From: Comamonadaceae bacterium
GTDB lineage: Bacteria; Pseudomonadota; Gammaproteobacteria; Burkholderiales; Burkholderiaceae_C
Assembly: GCA_947450895.1 (NCBI GenBank)
Contig: CANFWT010000001.1
Location: 124,001-188,000, forward strand
Direction: 5' to 3'
DNA: 64,000 bases
The first letter of the stretch is position 1, and each line of letters starts with the position of its first letter. The notes under the pieces are model-generated. The model was not told the origin of the DNA. It made no database searches and saw only the letters and a program-made list of their open reading frames with translations. This document shows, in pieces, positions 27,070 to 36,181 of this stretch. The position numbers and the translations under genes are program-made.

Positions 27070-28806
27070 TCAGAGGACCTCGCTGGCGAAATCTGCCAGG
27101 CGCGAGCGTTCGCCGCGCGCCAATGTGATGTGACCGCCATGTGGCCAGCCCTTGAATCGGTCCACCGCAAAAGTCAGGCCCGATGAGCCTTCTGTCAAAT
27201 AGGGCGTGTCGATTTGGGCCAAGTTGCCCATACATACGATCTTGGTGCCCGGGCCGGCCCGGGTAATAAGCGTTTTCATCTGCTTGGGCGTGAGGTTTTG
27301 AGCCTCGTCAATGATGACGTACTTGTTCAAAAAAGTGCGTCCTCGCATGAAGTTCATGCTTTTGATCTTGATGCGGCTGCGAATGAGTTCGCTGGTAGCC
27401 GCGCGCCCCCATTCGCCGGCGTTGGTATCGGTCTTGCCGAGCACTTCGAGGTTGTCGTCCAGTGCTCCCATCCATGGGCCCATCTTTTCTTCTTCGCTGC
27501 CGGGCAAAAATCCAATGTCCTCTCCCACGCTGACGGTGGCGCGGGTGACAATGATCTCGGTGTAGCGTCGGTCATCGAGCACCTGGGTTAGACCTGCAGC
27601 CAGCGCCATCAGTGTCTTGCCGGTGCCGGCTGTGCCGGTCAAGGTCACGAAGTCCACCTCTGGATCGGTTAGCAGGTTCATGGCGAAATTCTGCTCTCGG
27701 TTGCGTGTGGTGACGCCCCATACCGAATTTTTCAGGTGATTGAAGTCTCGCAGAGTTTTTAACACCGCGGTATTGCCCCGGATTTCTGCCACCCGGGCGT
27801 ACAGGCTGGGTTCGCCGGGCGCCTCAAAGTAGACAAACTGGTTGATCAGCATACTGGGAACTGCGGGTCCACTCACTTTATAGAAGGTGTTTTGACCCTG
27901 CTGCCAACTTTCGACAGTTTTGCCATGGGTCGCCCAAAAATCTGCCGGTAGCGCCATGGCGCCCGAATACAGCAGGTCTCCGTCTTCCAGTGTTTTGTCG
28001 TTCTGGTAATCGTCCGTGGCCAGACCTAGTGCACGCGCCTTGACGCGCATATTGATGTCCTTGGACACCAGCACCACTTCGCGCGGGGCGAATTTTTTGC
28101 GTAACGCTTCCACCACACCCAAAATCTGGTTGTCCGCTTTGCCTTGGGGCAAGCTGGTGGGAAGACTGTAGTCCAGCGGTTGGGTCTGGAAAAGTAACTT
28201 GCCTTTGGCCTCACGCTGACCCGTGCTATTGAGTTGAAATCCTTGGGCAATATCGGCGCCTGGCGCTCCCGCCAATGCATCAAGCGTTCGGCTGGTTTGG
28301 CGCGCGTTTCGGGCTACCTCTGTCATCCCCTTTTTGTGACCGTCTAACTCTTCAAGCACGATCATTGGCAAGAATATGTCATGCTCTTCAAAACGGAAGA
28401 GGCACATGGGGTCGTGCATAAGCACGTTGGTGTCGAGAACAAACAGCTTGCTGGGTCCGGTGCGCGCGGCCTTTCTGCTGCGCGTTGGCGCTACTTTTTC
28501 TGCGGCGGTCCCAGCCGTAAGAGCGGGGGCGGATGGCAGCGCTTGCGGCGACCATGGTGGCGCGCTGTGCGCCGGGTTTTCTGGCGTTTCTAGCTCAGGT
28601 GTGCGTGCCTTGCTCAATAACGCTGCCTGGCGGGGCGCTGCGGTGGGTTTTTGGGCGACTGCGCTGCCTGGTGCTGTTAGCACTTCGTCGTGTTTCTGGG
28701 AATCGGGCGACTTCGGGCGTGCGCGTCGCGGCGATTTTCGTGTTCCATCAAATGCCGCGGGAGCAATGCGGTCAGCTCTTTTGGTCGGCGCGGGAGGCAG
28801 GGGCAT
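27070..28806 (-). CDS. PIN domain plus PhoH-like ATPase
   Basis: The 578-aa protein has a PIN nuclease-like domain from about residue 121 (FVLDTNVLMHDP, with catalytic Asp125 and later acidic residues) and a PhoH ATPase domain with Walker A GTAGTGKTLMA near residue 392 and DEAQNLTPKQMKTLITRAG. Such PIN-PhoH fusions are RNA helicase/RNase enzymes. The first 120 residues are a low-complexity Pro/Ala/Arg/Lys-rich extension not seen in compact homologues. The gene stands alone on the minus strand. Confidence 0.9.
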   Translation of the reverse strand: MPLPPAPTKRADRIAPAAFDGTRKSPRRARPKSPDSQKHDEVLTAPGSAVAQKPTAAPRQAALLSKARTPELETPENPAHSAPPWSPQALPSAPALTAGTAAEKVAPTRSRKAARTGPSKLFVLDTNVLMHDPMCLFRFEEHDIFLPMIVLEELDGHKKGMTEVARNARQTSRTLDALAGAPGADIAQGFQLNSTGQREAKGKLLFQTQPLDYSLPTSLPQGKADNQILGVVEALRKKFAPREVVLVSKDINMRVKARALGLATDDYQNDKTLEDGDLLYSGAMALPADFWATHGKTVESWQQGQNTFYKVSGPAVPSMLINQFVYFEAPGEPSLYARVAEIRGNTAVLKTLRDFNHLKNSVWGVTTRNREQNFAMNLLTDPEVDFVTLTGTAGTGKTLMALAAGLTQVLDDRRYTEIIVTRATVSVGEDIGFLPGSEEEKMGPWMGALDDNLEVLGKTDTNAGEWGRAATSELIRSRIKIKSMNFMRGRTFLNKYVIIDEAQNLTPKQMKTLITRAGPGTKIVCMGNLAQIDTPYLTEGSSGLTFAVDRFKGWPHGGHITLARGERSRLADFASEVL

Positions 28807-28852
28807 GAGGTCTAGCTCGTGAGAAGTTCAAGGGTGCAAAACAGGCAAGAAT

Positions 28853-28880
28853 AAAAAAAGCCACCTTCGAAAAAGGTGGC
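28853..28880 (-). terminator. Rho-independent terminator of bcp
   Basis: The stem GCCACCTT/AAGGTGGC (28860-28867 with 28873-28880) is followed, when read on the minus strand, by a T7 tract (28859-28853). It therefore ends bcp transcription before the PIN-PhoH gene. Confidence 0.9.
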
Positions 28881-28967
28881 CTTGGTATTGCGTAGGTGAA
28901 CGAACGTCAGTTCCATCAGGTCATTATGCATGAGCCAAACGAACGGACGATGACCTGCTGGGGTGCT

Positions 28968-29444
28968 TCAGGCAGTTTGGCTCAATGCCTTGACTACAGT
29001 CAAAACTTCTTCCACATGCCCAGGCACTTTGAGGCCGCGCCATTCTTCTTTGAGAAGTCCATCGGCACCCACCAAAAAGGTGCTTCGCTCGATTCCTTTG
29101 ACTTTTTTGCCGTACATGATTTTGTTTTTTACAACGCCAAACATGTGGCACATTTTTTCCTCGGTGTCTGCGATCAGCTCAAAGGGTAATTCCAATTTGG
29201 CCTTGAATTCGTCGTGTGACTTCATGTTGTCCCGGGAGACACCAAACACTTGCGCACCTGCATCAACAAAGTCTTGGTAGTGGTCACGAAACTGCATAGC
29301 TTCTGTGGTGCACCCTGGCGTGTTGTCCTTGGGGTAGAAAAACAGAACCAGAGTTTGACCCGTGTGGGAGGTATTGGTAACGCGCAAACCGCCGGTGGCG
29401 TTGGCTTCGAATTCGGGCAGGGGCTTATTGACAACGATCGCCAT
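28968..29444 (-). CDS. bcp: Thioredoxin-dependent peroxiredoxin (Bcp/PrxQ family)
   Basis: The 158-aa protein has the peroxidatic site FFYPKDNTPGCTTEA (Cys45) and FGVSRDN. The second Cys five residues later, used as resolving residue in E. coli Bcp, is Met/Gln here (TPGCTTEAMQF), so this is an atypical or 1-Cys form; a Cys in EKMCHMFG is the only other one. It reduces organic and hydrogen peroxides in the cytoplasm. It ends at a clear terminator and lies 140 bp downstream of the Mth938-like gene. Confidence 0.93.
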   Translation of the reverse strand: MAIVVNKPLPEFEANATGGLRVTNTSHTGQTLVLFFYPKDNTPGCTTEAMQFRDHYQDFVDAGAQVFGVSRDNMKSHDEFKAKLELPFELIADTEEKMCHMFGVVKNKIMYGKKVKGIERSTFLVGADGLLKEEWRGLKVPGHVEEVLTVVKALSQTA

Positions 29445-29584
29445 GGGGTATTAAATCTCTCGTGCTGGATGTGTCATTCAGGTTGGTAGATGGCGCACTG
29501 TGAGGCAATGGCGACTAGCAACGGCAACCTCGGATTTTACCCTGAAAAGGCGCCTACCCGGCTCCGCTTTGCGCCAACCGACGG

Positions 29585-29950
29585 CTACATCAGCAAGGCT
29601 GCAACCACTCTACGGCCCTCGCCGGCCAGGAAGTTGTAAGTACGGCACGCGGCTTGCGTGTCCATGGTTTCCACCCCGATACGACGTGCGTAAAGGGCTG
29701 CTAGCCATTGCGGATTAGGAAAACGCAGCCTTGCGCCACTTCCAAATAGGACCAGCTCCGCATCCCATTCCACGATGGGCATAAATTGGGCCTCACTGAG
29801 TTCTTCAAACGTTGCGCAGCGCCATTCCTTGCGGTGGCCCATGCTACTGACAAGCAGGCTTGTCGTAATCCGTTCACCATTGAGCGCGACCCAGCCATCG
29901 CCATAGCCAGTCAGGGTGGTGTCTGAGGTGTTGTCGGGTTGAAGTTTCAT
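29585..29950 (-). CDS. Mth938-like domain protein (DUF498)
   Basis: This 121-aa protein shows the DUF498 pattern: GYGDGWVALNGERITTSLLVSS, LVLFGSGARLRFPNPQWLAALYARRIGVETMDTQAACRTYN, and a short C-terminal helix. The fold is a small alpha/beta domain also found in mitochondrial complex I assembly factor NDUFAF3; bacterial function is unknown. It lies on the minus strand, divergent from the aminotransferase gene by 100 bp. Confidence 0.88.
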   Translation of the reverse strand: MKLQPDNTSDTTLTGYGDGWVALNGERITTSLLVSSMGHRKEWRCATFEELSEAQFMPIVEWDAELVLFGSGARLRFPNPQWLAALYARRIGVETMDTQAACRTYNFLAGEGRRVVAALLM

Positions 29951-30050
29951 GGGGAGGTAGTGCGTGTCGGCGGCCGAAGGGCACCAAGCGGGTGCGGAAC
30001 TGTGGTCAAATTATAGGTTTCGCGCCATGCGGTTCACCCTCGGAGGGGCT

Positions 30051-31277
30051 TTGAAACCTATACACAAATCTGCCAAGTTGGCCAATGTTTGCTACGACAT
30101 CCGCGGCCCCATCATGGACCGCGCGCGGCAGATGGAGGAAGAGGGCCAGAAAATCATTAAGCTCAATATCGGCAATTTGGCGGTTTTTGGCTTCGACGCG
30201 CCCGAAGAAATTCAGCAGGACATGATTCGCAACCTGCCCAATTCGGCTGGCTACTCGGACAGCAAGGGCATATTTGCGGCACGCAAGGCGGTGATGCACG
30301 AGACGCAAAAGCAAGGCATCCATGGCGTCACGCTGGATGATATTTACCTCGGCAATGGCGCCAGTGAACTGATTGTCATGGCCACCAACGGCCTGCTGGA
30401 CGATGGCGACGAAATGCTCTTGCCAGCCCCTGACTACCCGCTGTGGACGGCGGCTGCAAGCCTATCGGGCGGCACGCCGGTGCACTATTTGTGCGACGAG
30501 TCCAAGGGCTGGATGCCTGATTTGGACGATATTCGCGGCAAAATCACACCGCGCACGAAGGCCATTGTGGTCATCAACCCCAATAACCCGACGGGTGCGC
30601 TGTATTCCGACCAGTTACTAATGGGCATTGTGGCGATTGCGCGCGAGCACGGGCTGGTCATTTTTGCCGATGAGGTGTACGACAAGGTGTTGTACGACGG
30701 TGTGCACCACACGGCCATTGGCTCGCTCAGTGATGACGTGCTGACGCTGACCTTCAACTCGCTTTCCAAAAGCTACCGCTCTTGTGGATACCGCGCGGGT
30801 TGGCTGGTGGTCTCGGGCGACAAGCGTCGGGCTAAAGACTACATTGAGGGCCTGAACATGCTCTCCAATATGCGCTTGTGCGCCAATGTGCCTGGCCAAT
30901 ACGCCATCCAGACTGCGCTGGGCGGCTACCAAAGCATTGACGACTTGGTGTGTGAGGGCGGCCGCTTGCGCCGTCAGCGCGACTTAGCCTATGAGCTGAT
31001 TACGGCCATTCCCGGCGTGAGCTGCGTCAAGCCCAGTGCGGCCTTGTATATGTTTCCCCGGTTGGATCCCGTGGTGTATCCGATTGAAGATGACCAAGCA
31101 TTTTTCCTAGAGCTGCTGCAGGAAACCCGGGTGATGCTGGTGCAGGGAACCGGATTTAACTGGGCGCAGCCTGACCACTTCCGGATTGTGTTCTTGCCGC
31201 ACGAGGACGACTTGCGCGAAGCAATTGGCCGCGTCGCTAAGTTTTTGGACACTTACCGCAGACGGCATAGCAACTGA
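30051..31277 (+). CDS. Alanine/aspartate-type aminotransferase (AlaC/AlaA-like)
   Basis: I prefer the TTG start at 30051 (408 aa): GGAGGGG (30042-30048) lies just before it and the protein then begins MKPIHKSAKLANVCYDIRGPI, matching relatives. The upstream frame to 29964 would include untranslated leader. The class I aminotransferase core has NPNNPTGALY, the PLP Lys240 in FNSLSKSYRS and the CGYRAGWLVV region. AlaA/AlaC use glutamate and pyruvate to make alanine. It is followed by hom and thrC, as in many Burkholderiales, which suggests a role in amino-acid supply. Confidence 0.9.
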   Translation: MKPIHKSAKLANVCYDIRGPIMDRARQMEEEGQKIIKLNIGNLAVFGFDAPEEIQQDMIRNLPNSAGYSDSKGIFAARKAVMHETQKQGIHGVTLDDIYLGNGASELIVMATNGLLDDGDEMLLPAPDYPLWTAAASLSGGTPVHYLCDESKGWMPDLDDIRGKITPRTKAIVVINPNNPTGALYSDQLLMGIVAIAREHGLVIFADEVYDKVLYDGVHHTAIGSLSDDVLTLTFNSLSKSYRSCGYRAGWLVVSGDKRRAKDYIEGLNMLSNMRLCANVPGQYAIQTALGGYQSIDDLVCEGGRLRRQRDLAYELITAIPGVSCVKPSAALYMFPRLDPVVYPIEDDQAFFLELLQETRVMLVQGTGFNWAQPDHFRIVFLPHEDDLREAIGRVAKFLDTYRRRHSN

Positions 31278-31350
31278 ATGGATGGGTTGTCAGTGCTTTG
31301 AAGCTCACATGGGTGCGGCACTGCAAACAGATTTAATTACGAAAAACTTT

Positions 31351-32673
31351 ATGAAACCGATTCAAGTAGGGCTGTTGGGTATTGGCGTCGTGGGCACGGG
31401 GACTTTCAACGTCCTAAGGCGCAATCAGAGCGAAATCGAGCGACGCGCCGGGCGTGCAATAGAAATCACCATGGTGGCCGACCTGGACGTGGCGCGCGCG
31501 CGCGCTGCGGTAGGGCCCGACACCACTGTTGTCAGTGACGCGCGGGCGGTGATCGCTAATCCGGACATTGATATCGTCATTGAGCTCATTGGTGGCTACG
31601 GAATTGCCAAAACGCTGGTGCTCGAAGCCATTGCTGCGGGTAAGCACGTGGTGACGGCCAACAAGGCCTTGCTCGCGGTGCATGGCACCGAAATATTTGC
31701 GGCAGCATCGGCCAAGGGCGTGATGGTGGCGTTTGAGGCGGCGGTGGCGGGGGGTATTCCCATCATCAAGGCGCTACGCGAGGGCCTGACGGCCAACCGA
31801 ATTGAGTGGATTGCCGGAATCATCAACGGCACGACCAATTTCATCCTGTCCGAGATGCGCAGCAAAGGACTGGACTTCGCCGCCGTGCTGCAAGAGGCGC
31901 AGCGACTTGGCTATGCAGAGGCGGACCCCACCTTTGACATTGAGGGCATTGATGCCGCGCACAAGGCAACCATCATGTCGGCCATCGCCTTCGGCATTCC
32001 GGTTCAGTTTGACAAGGCCTATGTGGAAGGAATTACCAAGCTTTCCAGCCAAGACATTAAATACGCCGAACAGCTGGGCTACCGCATCAAACTGCTTGGA
32101 ATCGCCAAGCGCCGCCCCGAAGGCATCGAGCTTCGCGTTCACCCGAGCCTCGTACCGACAAAACGCCTGATTGCAAATGTCGAAGGCGCCATGAACGCGG
32201 TCATGGTCCAAGGCGACGCCGTGGGAACCACCTTGTATTACGGCAAGGGCGCAGGCTCGGAGCCTACCGCCAGCGCAGTGATCGCCGACCTGGTTGATAT
32301 CACCCGCCTGCACACCGCCGATGCCGCCCAGCGCGTCCCGCACCTGGCCTTCCAGCCCGACGCGATGAGTGACTTGCCGATCTTGCCTATGGCCGATGTG
32401 GTCACAAGTTACTACCTGCGCTTGCGTGTGGCGGACCAGACTGGCGTGCTAGCCACGGTGACCGGCATCCTGGCCGACGCGCAGATCAGCATCGACGCCG
32501 TTTTGCAGCGCGAGGCCGACGAAGTGAGCGGCGCGGATGCCAACCAAACCGACCTGATCATCCTGACCCACGATTGCGCCGAGGCGCGCATGGACGCCGC
32601 GCTGGCACGCATGCAGGCGCTGACCACTGTGCTGCAGCCCATTGTGCGCATCCGCAAGGAAGAGCTGGCCTGA
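31351..32673 (+). CDS. hom: Homoserine dehydrogenase
   Basis: The start is ATG 31351 (440 aa; MKPIQVGLLGIGVVGTGTF); the longer frame from 31186 overlaps the aminotransferase. The Rossmann domain (GLLGIGVVGTG), catalytic domain with AGIINGTTNFILSEM and YAEADPTFDIEGIDAAHKATI, and C-terminal ACT domain (about residues 360-440) are all visible. It makes homoserine from aspartate semialdehyde for threonine and methionine synthesis. thrC follows with an overlapping start. Confidence 0.95.
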   Translation: MKPIQVGLLGIGVVGTGTFNVLRRNQSEIERRAGRAIEITMVADLDVARARAAVGPDTTVVSDARAVIANPDIDIVIELIGGYGIAKTLVLEAIAAGKHVVTANKALLAVHGTEIFAAASAKGVMVAFEAAVAGGIPIIKALREGLTANRIEWIAGIINGTTNFILSEMRSKGLDFAAVLQEAQRLGYAEADPTFDIEGIDAAHKATIMSAIAFGIPVQFDKAYVEGITKLSSQDIKYAEQLGYRIKLLGIAKRRPEGIELRVHPSLVPTKRLIANVEGAMNAVMVQGDAVGTTLYYGKGAGSEPTASAVIADLVDITRLHTADAAQRVPHLAFQPDAMSDLPILPMADVVTSYYLRLRVADQTGVLATVTGILADAQISIDAVLQREADEVSGADANQTDLIILTHDCAEARMDAALARMQALTTVLQPIVRIRKEELA

Positions 32674-34100
32674 TGCGCTACATCTCCACCCGTGCCACTG
32701 CCACGCCCCCGTCCGAACGCAAGCGCTTTTGCGAAATTCTGCTCGAAGGCCTGGCGCCCGACGGCGGGCTGTACTTGCCCGAAACTTACCCGCAGGTGGA
32801 CGATGCCACCTTGACGCGCTGGCGCAGCCTGTCTTACGCCGACCTGGCTTTCGAGATTTTGTCGCTGTACGTGGACGACATTCCGGCAGAGGACTTGCGC
32901 GCCCTGTGCCGCAAGACCTATACCCAAGCCGTTTTTGGCACCGCAGCCATCGTGCCGCTGAAACAACTCGAAGACGGCTTGTACCTCGAGGCCCTGTCCA
33001 ACGGCCCTACGCTGGCCTTCAAGGACATGGCCATGCAGTTGCTCGGCAATCTGTTTGAGTACGAACTGGCCCGCCGTGGAGAAGAACTCAACATCTTTGG
33101 CGCCACCAGCGGCGACACGGGCAGTGCCGCCGAATACGCCATGCGCGGCAAAAAAGGCGTGCGCGTCTTCATGACCAGCCCGGACGGCCGCATGAGCCCG
33201 TTTCAGCAGGCGCAAATGTTCAGCCTGCTGGACGAGAACATTTACAACATTGCCATCACCGGCGTGTTTGACGATTGCCAGGACCTGGTCAAGGCCGTGT
33301 CGGGCGACCTGGAGTTCAAGCGCAAGTACAAGATTGGCACGGTCAATTCCATCAACTGGGCGCGTTTGATGGCGCAGGTGGTGTATTACTTCGCAGGGTA
33401 TATCCAGGCGACACAAGCCAATAATGAACGTGTAAGTTTCACCGTCCCCAGCGGCAACTTTGGCAATGTCTGCGCCGGCCACGTGGCGCGCATGATGGGT
33501 TTGCCCATTGACCAGTTGGTAGTGGCTACCAACGAAAACGATGTGCTCGACGAGTTTTTCCGCACGGGCGTGTACCGTGTGCGGGGCACGGCCGATACGC
33601 ACGAGACGTCCAGCCCGTCCATGGACATTTCCAAGGCCAGCAATTTCGAGCGCTTTGTTTTTGACCTATTGGGGTGCGACGGCGCGCGTACCGCCGATTT
33701 GTTTGGCGCGCAGGTTCCGCGCCAGGGCCGTTTTGATCTGGGCCCTGACCCGGTGTTTGCACAGGCGGCCAGCCGCTACGGCTTTGCCAGCGGCAAGAGC
33801 ACGCACCAGGACCGCTTGAACACCATCCGCAGCACTTGGCAAAAGTACGGCGTGGTGGTCGACACCCACACCGCCGACGGCTTGAAGGTGGCGCATGAAC
33901 ACCGCCAAGCCGGCGTGCCCATGGTGGTATTGGAAACCGCTTTGCCTATCAAGTTTGCCGCCACCATCGTCGAGGCCCTGGGGCGCGAACCCGAACGCCC
34001 GGCCCAGTTTGTGGGCATTGAAGCCTTGCCGAAAAAGGTGCGCGTGATGGCGCCCGATGTGCAAGCCATCAAAAACCTGATCGCGCAGGCCTGCGCTTGA
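32673..34100 (+). CDS. thrC: Threonine synthase
   Basis: ATG 32673 shares the A of the hom stop (TGATG). The 475-aa protein begins with the threonine synthase N-terminal domain (MRYISTR, LLEGLAPDGGLYLPE), with PLP Lys117 in LAFKDMAMQ and the phosphate loop GATSGDTGSAAEYA. It converts O-phosphohomoserine to threonine. The 60-residue stretch at 345-400, including TSSPSMDISKASNFERFVFDLLG, is characteristic of the long bacterial form. moeA starts 13 bp after. Confidence 0.95.
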   Translation: MRYISTRATATPPSERKRFCEILLEGLAPDGGLYLPETYPQVDDATLTRWRSLSYADLAFEILSLYVDDIPAEDLRALCRKTYTQAVFGTAAIVPLKQLEDGLYLEALSNGPTLAFKDMAMQLLGNLFEYELARRGEELNIFGATSGDTGSAAEYAMRGKKGVRVFMTSPDGRMSPFQQAQMFSLLDENIYNIAITGVFDDCQDLVKAVSGDLEFKRKYKIGTVNSINWARLMAQVVYYFAGYIQATQANNERVSFTVPSGNFGNVCAGHVARMMGLPIDQLVVATNENDVLDEFFRTGVYRVRGTADTHETSSPSMDISKASNFERFVFDLLGCDGARTADLFGAQVPRQGRFDLGPDPVFAQAASRYGFASGKSTHQDRLNTIRSTWQKYGVVVDTHTADGLKVAHEHRQAGVPMVVLETALPIKFAATIVEALGREPERPAQFVGIEALPKKVRVMAPDVQAIKNLIAQACA

Positions 34101-34113
34101 TGCGGGCCGCTGT

Positions 34114-35358
34114 ATGAACGCACCGTCGCCGCGCAAGCCCCTGATTTCCTTGAACGACGCGCTGGGCCAGTTGCTCGGCGCCTTGGCGGACCGTGCGCCG
34201 GTCTTGGAGACGGTTTCTACTTTTGAAGCCGATGGCCGCGTGCTGGCGCAGGACGTGGTGTCGGCCTTGCAGGTGCCGCCGCAGGACAACAGTTCCATGG
34301 ACGGCTACGCGCTGCGCGTGGCCGATTGCGCACCCGGTGCCGCGTTGCAGGTGTCCCAGCGCATAGCGGCGGGTGCCAGTGGCGCGCCGTTGGCAGCGGG
34401 AACCGTGGCGCGCATCTTTACCGGCGCGCCCATTCCAGCGGGCGCAGACGCCGTTGTGATGCAGGAAGACTGTACCGAAAGCGGCGTCGAGGGGCATCCG
34501 GCCATCGTGGTGAACGCCACGCCTGCGGTCGGGCAGTGGATTCGCCGCCAGGGGGAGGACGTCGCCACAGGGCAGGTGGTGCTGCGTGCTGGCCAGCGCC
34601 TGGGCCCTGCCGGCTTGGGGATGGCAGCCAGCGTGGGAATGGCGCAGTTGCAAGTGGCCCCGCGACCACGCGTAGCCTTGTTTTCAACAGGTGACGAACT
34701 GGTGATGCCTGGCGAGCGCGAACCGGCGGACATGCCACCGGGCGCGATTTACAACTCCAACCGGTTTTTCTTAGCCAGTCTGCTGCGACGCATCGGCTGT
34801 GTTGTCACAGACATGGGCATCGTGCCCGACCGCTTGGACGCTACGGTGGAGGCTTTGCGCAGCGCGTCGCAGGCGCACGATGTGATTCTCACCAGTGGTG
34901 GCGTCTCCGTGGGTGAGGAAGACCATATCAAACCGGCAGTGCAGGCGCTTGGCAAGCTCGACCTGTGGCAAATTGCCATCAAACCGGGCAAGCCCTTTGC
35001 GCATGGGCGAGTCGGTGGAGCGCACTTTATCGGCTTGCCGGGCAACCCGGTGTCAAGCTTTGTGACTTTTTTGCTGTTAGTGCGTCCCTTTTTGTTGTGC
35101 ATGCAGGGTGCGAGCGACCTGGCACCGATCAGGCAGACCTTGCGCGCAGATTTTGCCTGGCCGCGCGCGGACCGGCGCCAGGAGTTTTTGCGTGTGCGTC
35201 GCAATGCGACTGGGGGCTTGGATCTGTTCCCCAACCAGAGTTCAGGTGTTTTGAGTTCGGCGGTTTGGGGAGATGGCTTTGTGGACAATCCGTCTGGGCA
35301 AACGATTTCGCCGGGGGACAGGGTCCAGTTCGTGGCTTTTAACGAGCTCTTGGCGTGA
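34114..35358 (+). CDS. moeA: Molybdopterin molybdenumtransferase MoeA
   Basis: The 414-aa protein contains DNSSMDGYALRVAD, RIFTGAPIPAGADAVVMQED, SGGVSVGEEDHIKPAV and HFIGLPGNPVSSFVTF, the standard MoeA signatures. It inserts molybdate into the activated cofactor. Joined to moaD and moaE and next to thrC, it is part of the usual Burkholderiales block. Length is normal. Confidence 0.95.
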   Translation: MNAPSPRKPLISLNDALGQLLGALADRAPVLETVSTFEADGRVLAQDVVSALQVPPQDNSSMDGYALRVADCAPGAALQVSQRIAAGASGAPLAAGTVARIFTGAPIPAGADAVVMQEDCTESGVEGHPAIVVNATPAVGQWIRRQGEDVATGQVVLRAGQRLGPAGLGMAASVGMAQLQVAPRPRVALFSTGDELVMPGEREPADMPPGAIYNSNRFFLASLLRRIGCVVTDMGIVPDRLDATVEALRSASQAHDVILTSGGVSVGEEDHIKPAVQALGKLDLWQIAIKPGKPFAHGRVGGAHFIGLPGNPVSSFVTFLLLVRPFLLCMQGASDLAPIRQTLRADFAWPRADRRQEFLRVRRNATGGLDLFPNQSSGVLSSAVWGDGFVDNPSGQTISPGDRVQFVAFNELLA

Positions 35359-35363
35359 GGCCT

Positions 35364-35621
35364 ATGCCAGTGCAAGTTCATATCAAATATTTCGCATCCA
35401 TTCGTGAGGCCTTAGGCCGCAGCAGCGAGACCTGGGATACGGACGCCCTCACTCTGGGCGAATTGCGTAGAGCGCTGGTGGCGCGCGATGCGACGCCTGC
35501 GCACCCGTTGGCTTCGGGCAGGGCGGTACGCATCGCGATGAACCAAGTTATGTGCGAGGAAGATGCGGCGCTGGCACCCGGCAGCGAGGTTGCGTTTTTT
35601 CCACCGGTAACGGGGGGATAA
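35364..35621 (+). CDS. moaD: Molybdopterin synthase small subunit MoaD
   Basis: ATG 35364 (85 aa) is preceded by GAGG and fits the ubiquitin-like start VQVHIKYFASIREALG; a GTG at 35355 in the same frame is possible. The C-terminus PPVTGG is the double glycine that is thiocarboxylated to carry sulfur. It works with MoaE, 4 bp downstream. Confidence 0.93.
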   Translation: MPVQVHIKYFASIREALGRSSETWDTDALTLGELRRALVARDATPAHPLASGRAVRIAMNQVMCEEDAALAPGSEVAFFPPVTGG

Positions 35622-35625
35622 GGCC

Positions 35626-36117
35626 ATGGTGGCATCCCGCGTTCGCATTCAACACGGCACCTTTGATATTGCGCAAGAAATTGCCGAGTTGCAGGCCAAT
35701 GACCCGCGCGTCGGTGCTGTCTGCACATTTTTGGGCACGGTACGCGATCGCAATGCGCCGGGTCAGGCCCACGCCGGTAGCGTGCAGTCGCTGGAGTTGG
35801 AACATTACCCTGGCATGACAGAGAAGTCCATCGAGTCGATGGTGGACCAGGCGCATCAGCGTTTTGACATCTTGGGCGCCCGGGTCGTGCACCGCGTGGG
35901 TGTGCTGGCGCCCACGGACCCGGTGGTGTTGGTGGTGGTGACGTCCGCACACAGGGGTGAGAGCTTTCAAGCCTGCGAGTTTCTGATGGATTACCTCAAA
36001 ACCCAGGCGCCATTTTGGAAAAAAGAGCAAACCCCGCAGGGCGCGCAGTGGGTCGATGCGCGCGTGTCAGACGATGCAGCCCTAGCGCGCTGGGGTATCA
36101 CTGCCCGCAACGTCTAA
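35626..36117 (+). CDS. moaE: Molybdopterin synthase large subunit MoaE
   Basis: The 163-aa protein has VGAVCTFLGTVRDRN near the start, LELEHYPGMTEKSIE, HRVGVLAPTDPVVLVVVTSAHRGESFQACEFLMDYLKT and KTQAPFWKKEQ with the active-site lysines. It transfers sulfur from MoaD to precursor Z. It is the last gene of the moeA-moaD-moaE block. Confidence 0.95.
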   Translation: MVASRVRIQHGTFDIAQEIAELQANDPRVGAVCTFLGTVRDRNAPGQAHAGSVQSLELEHYPGMTEKSIESMVDQAHQRFDILGARVVHRVGVLAPTDPVVLVVVTSAHRGESFQACEFLMDYLKTQAPFWKKEQTPQGAQWVDARVSDDAALARWGITARNV

Positions 36118-36181
36118 AGACAGTCGGGCTGGCATTCCCCAGACGCAGAGGCGATCGCCCGCGCCGGGCTTAAGTGCTTGC

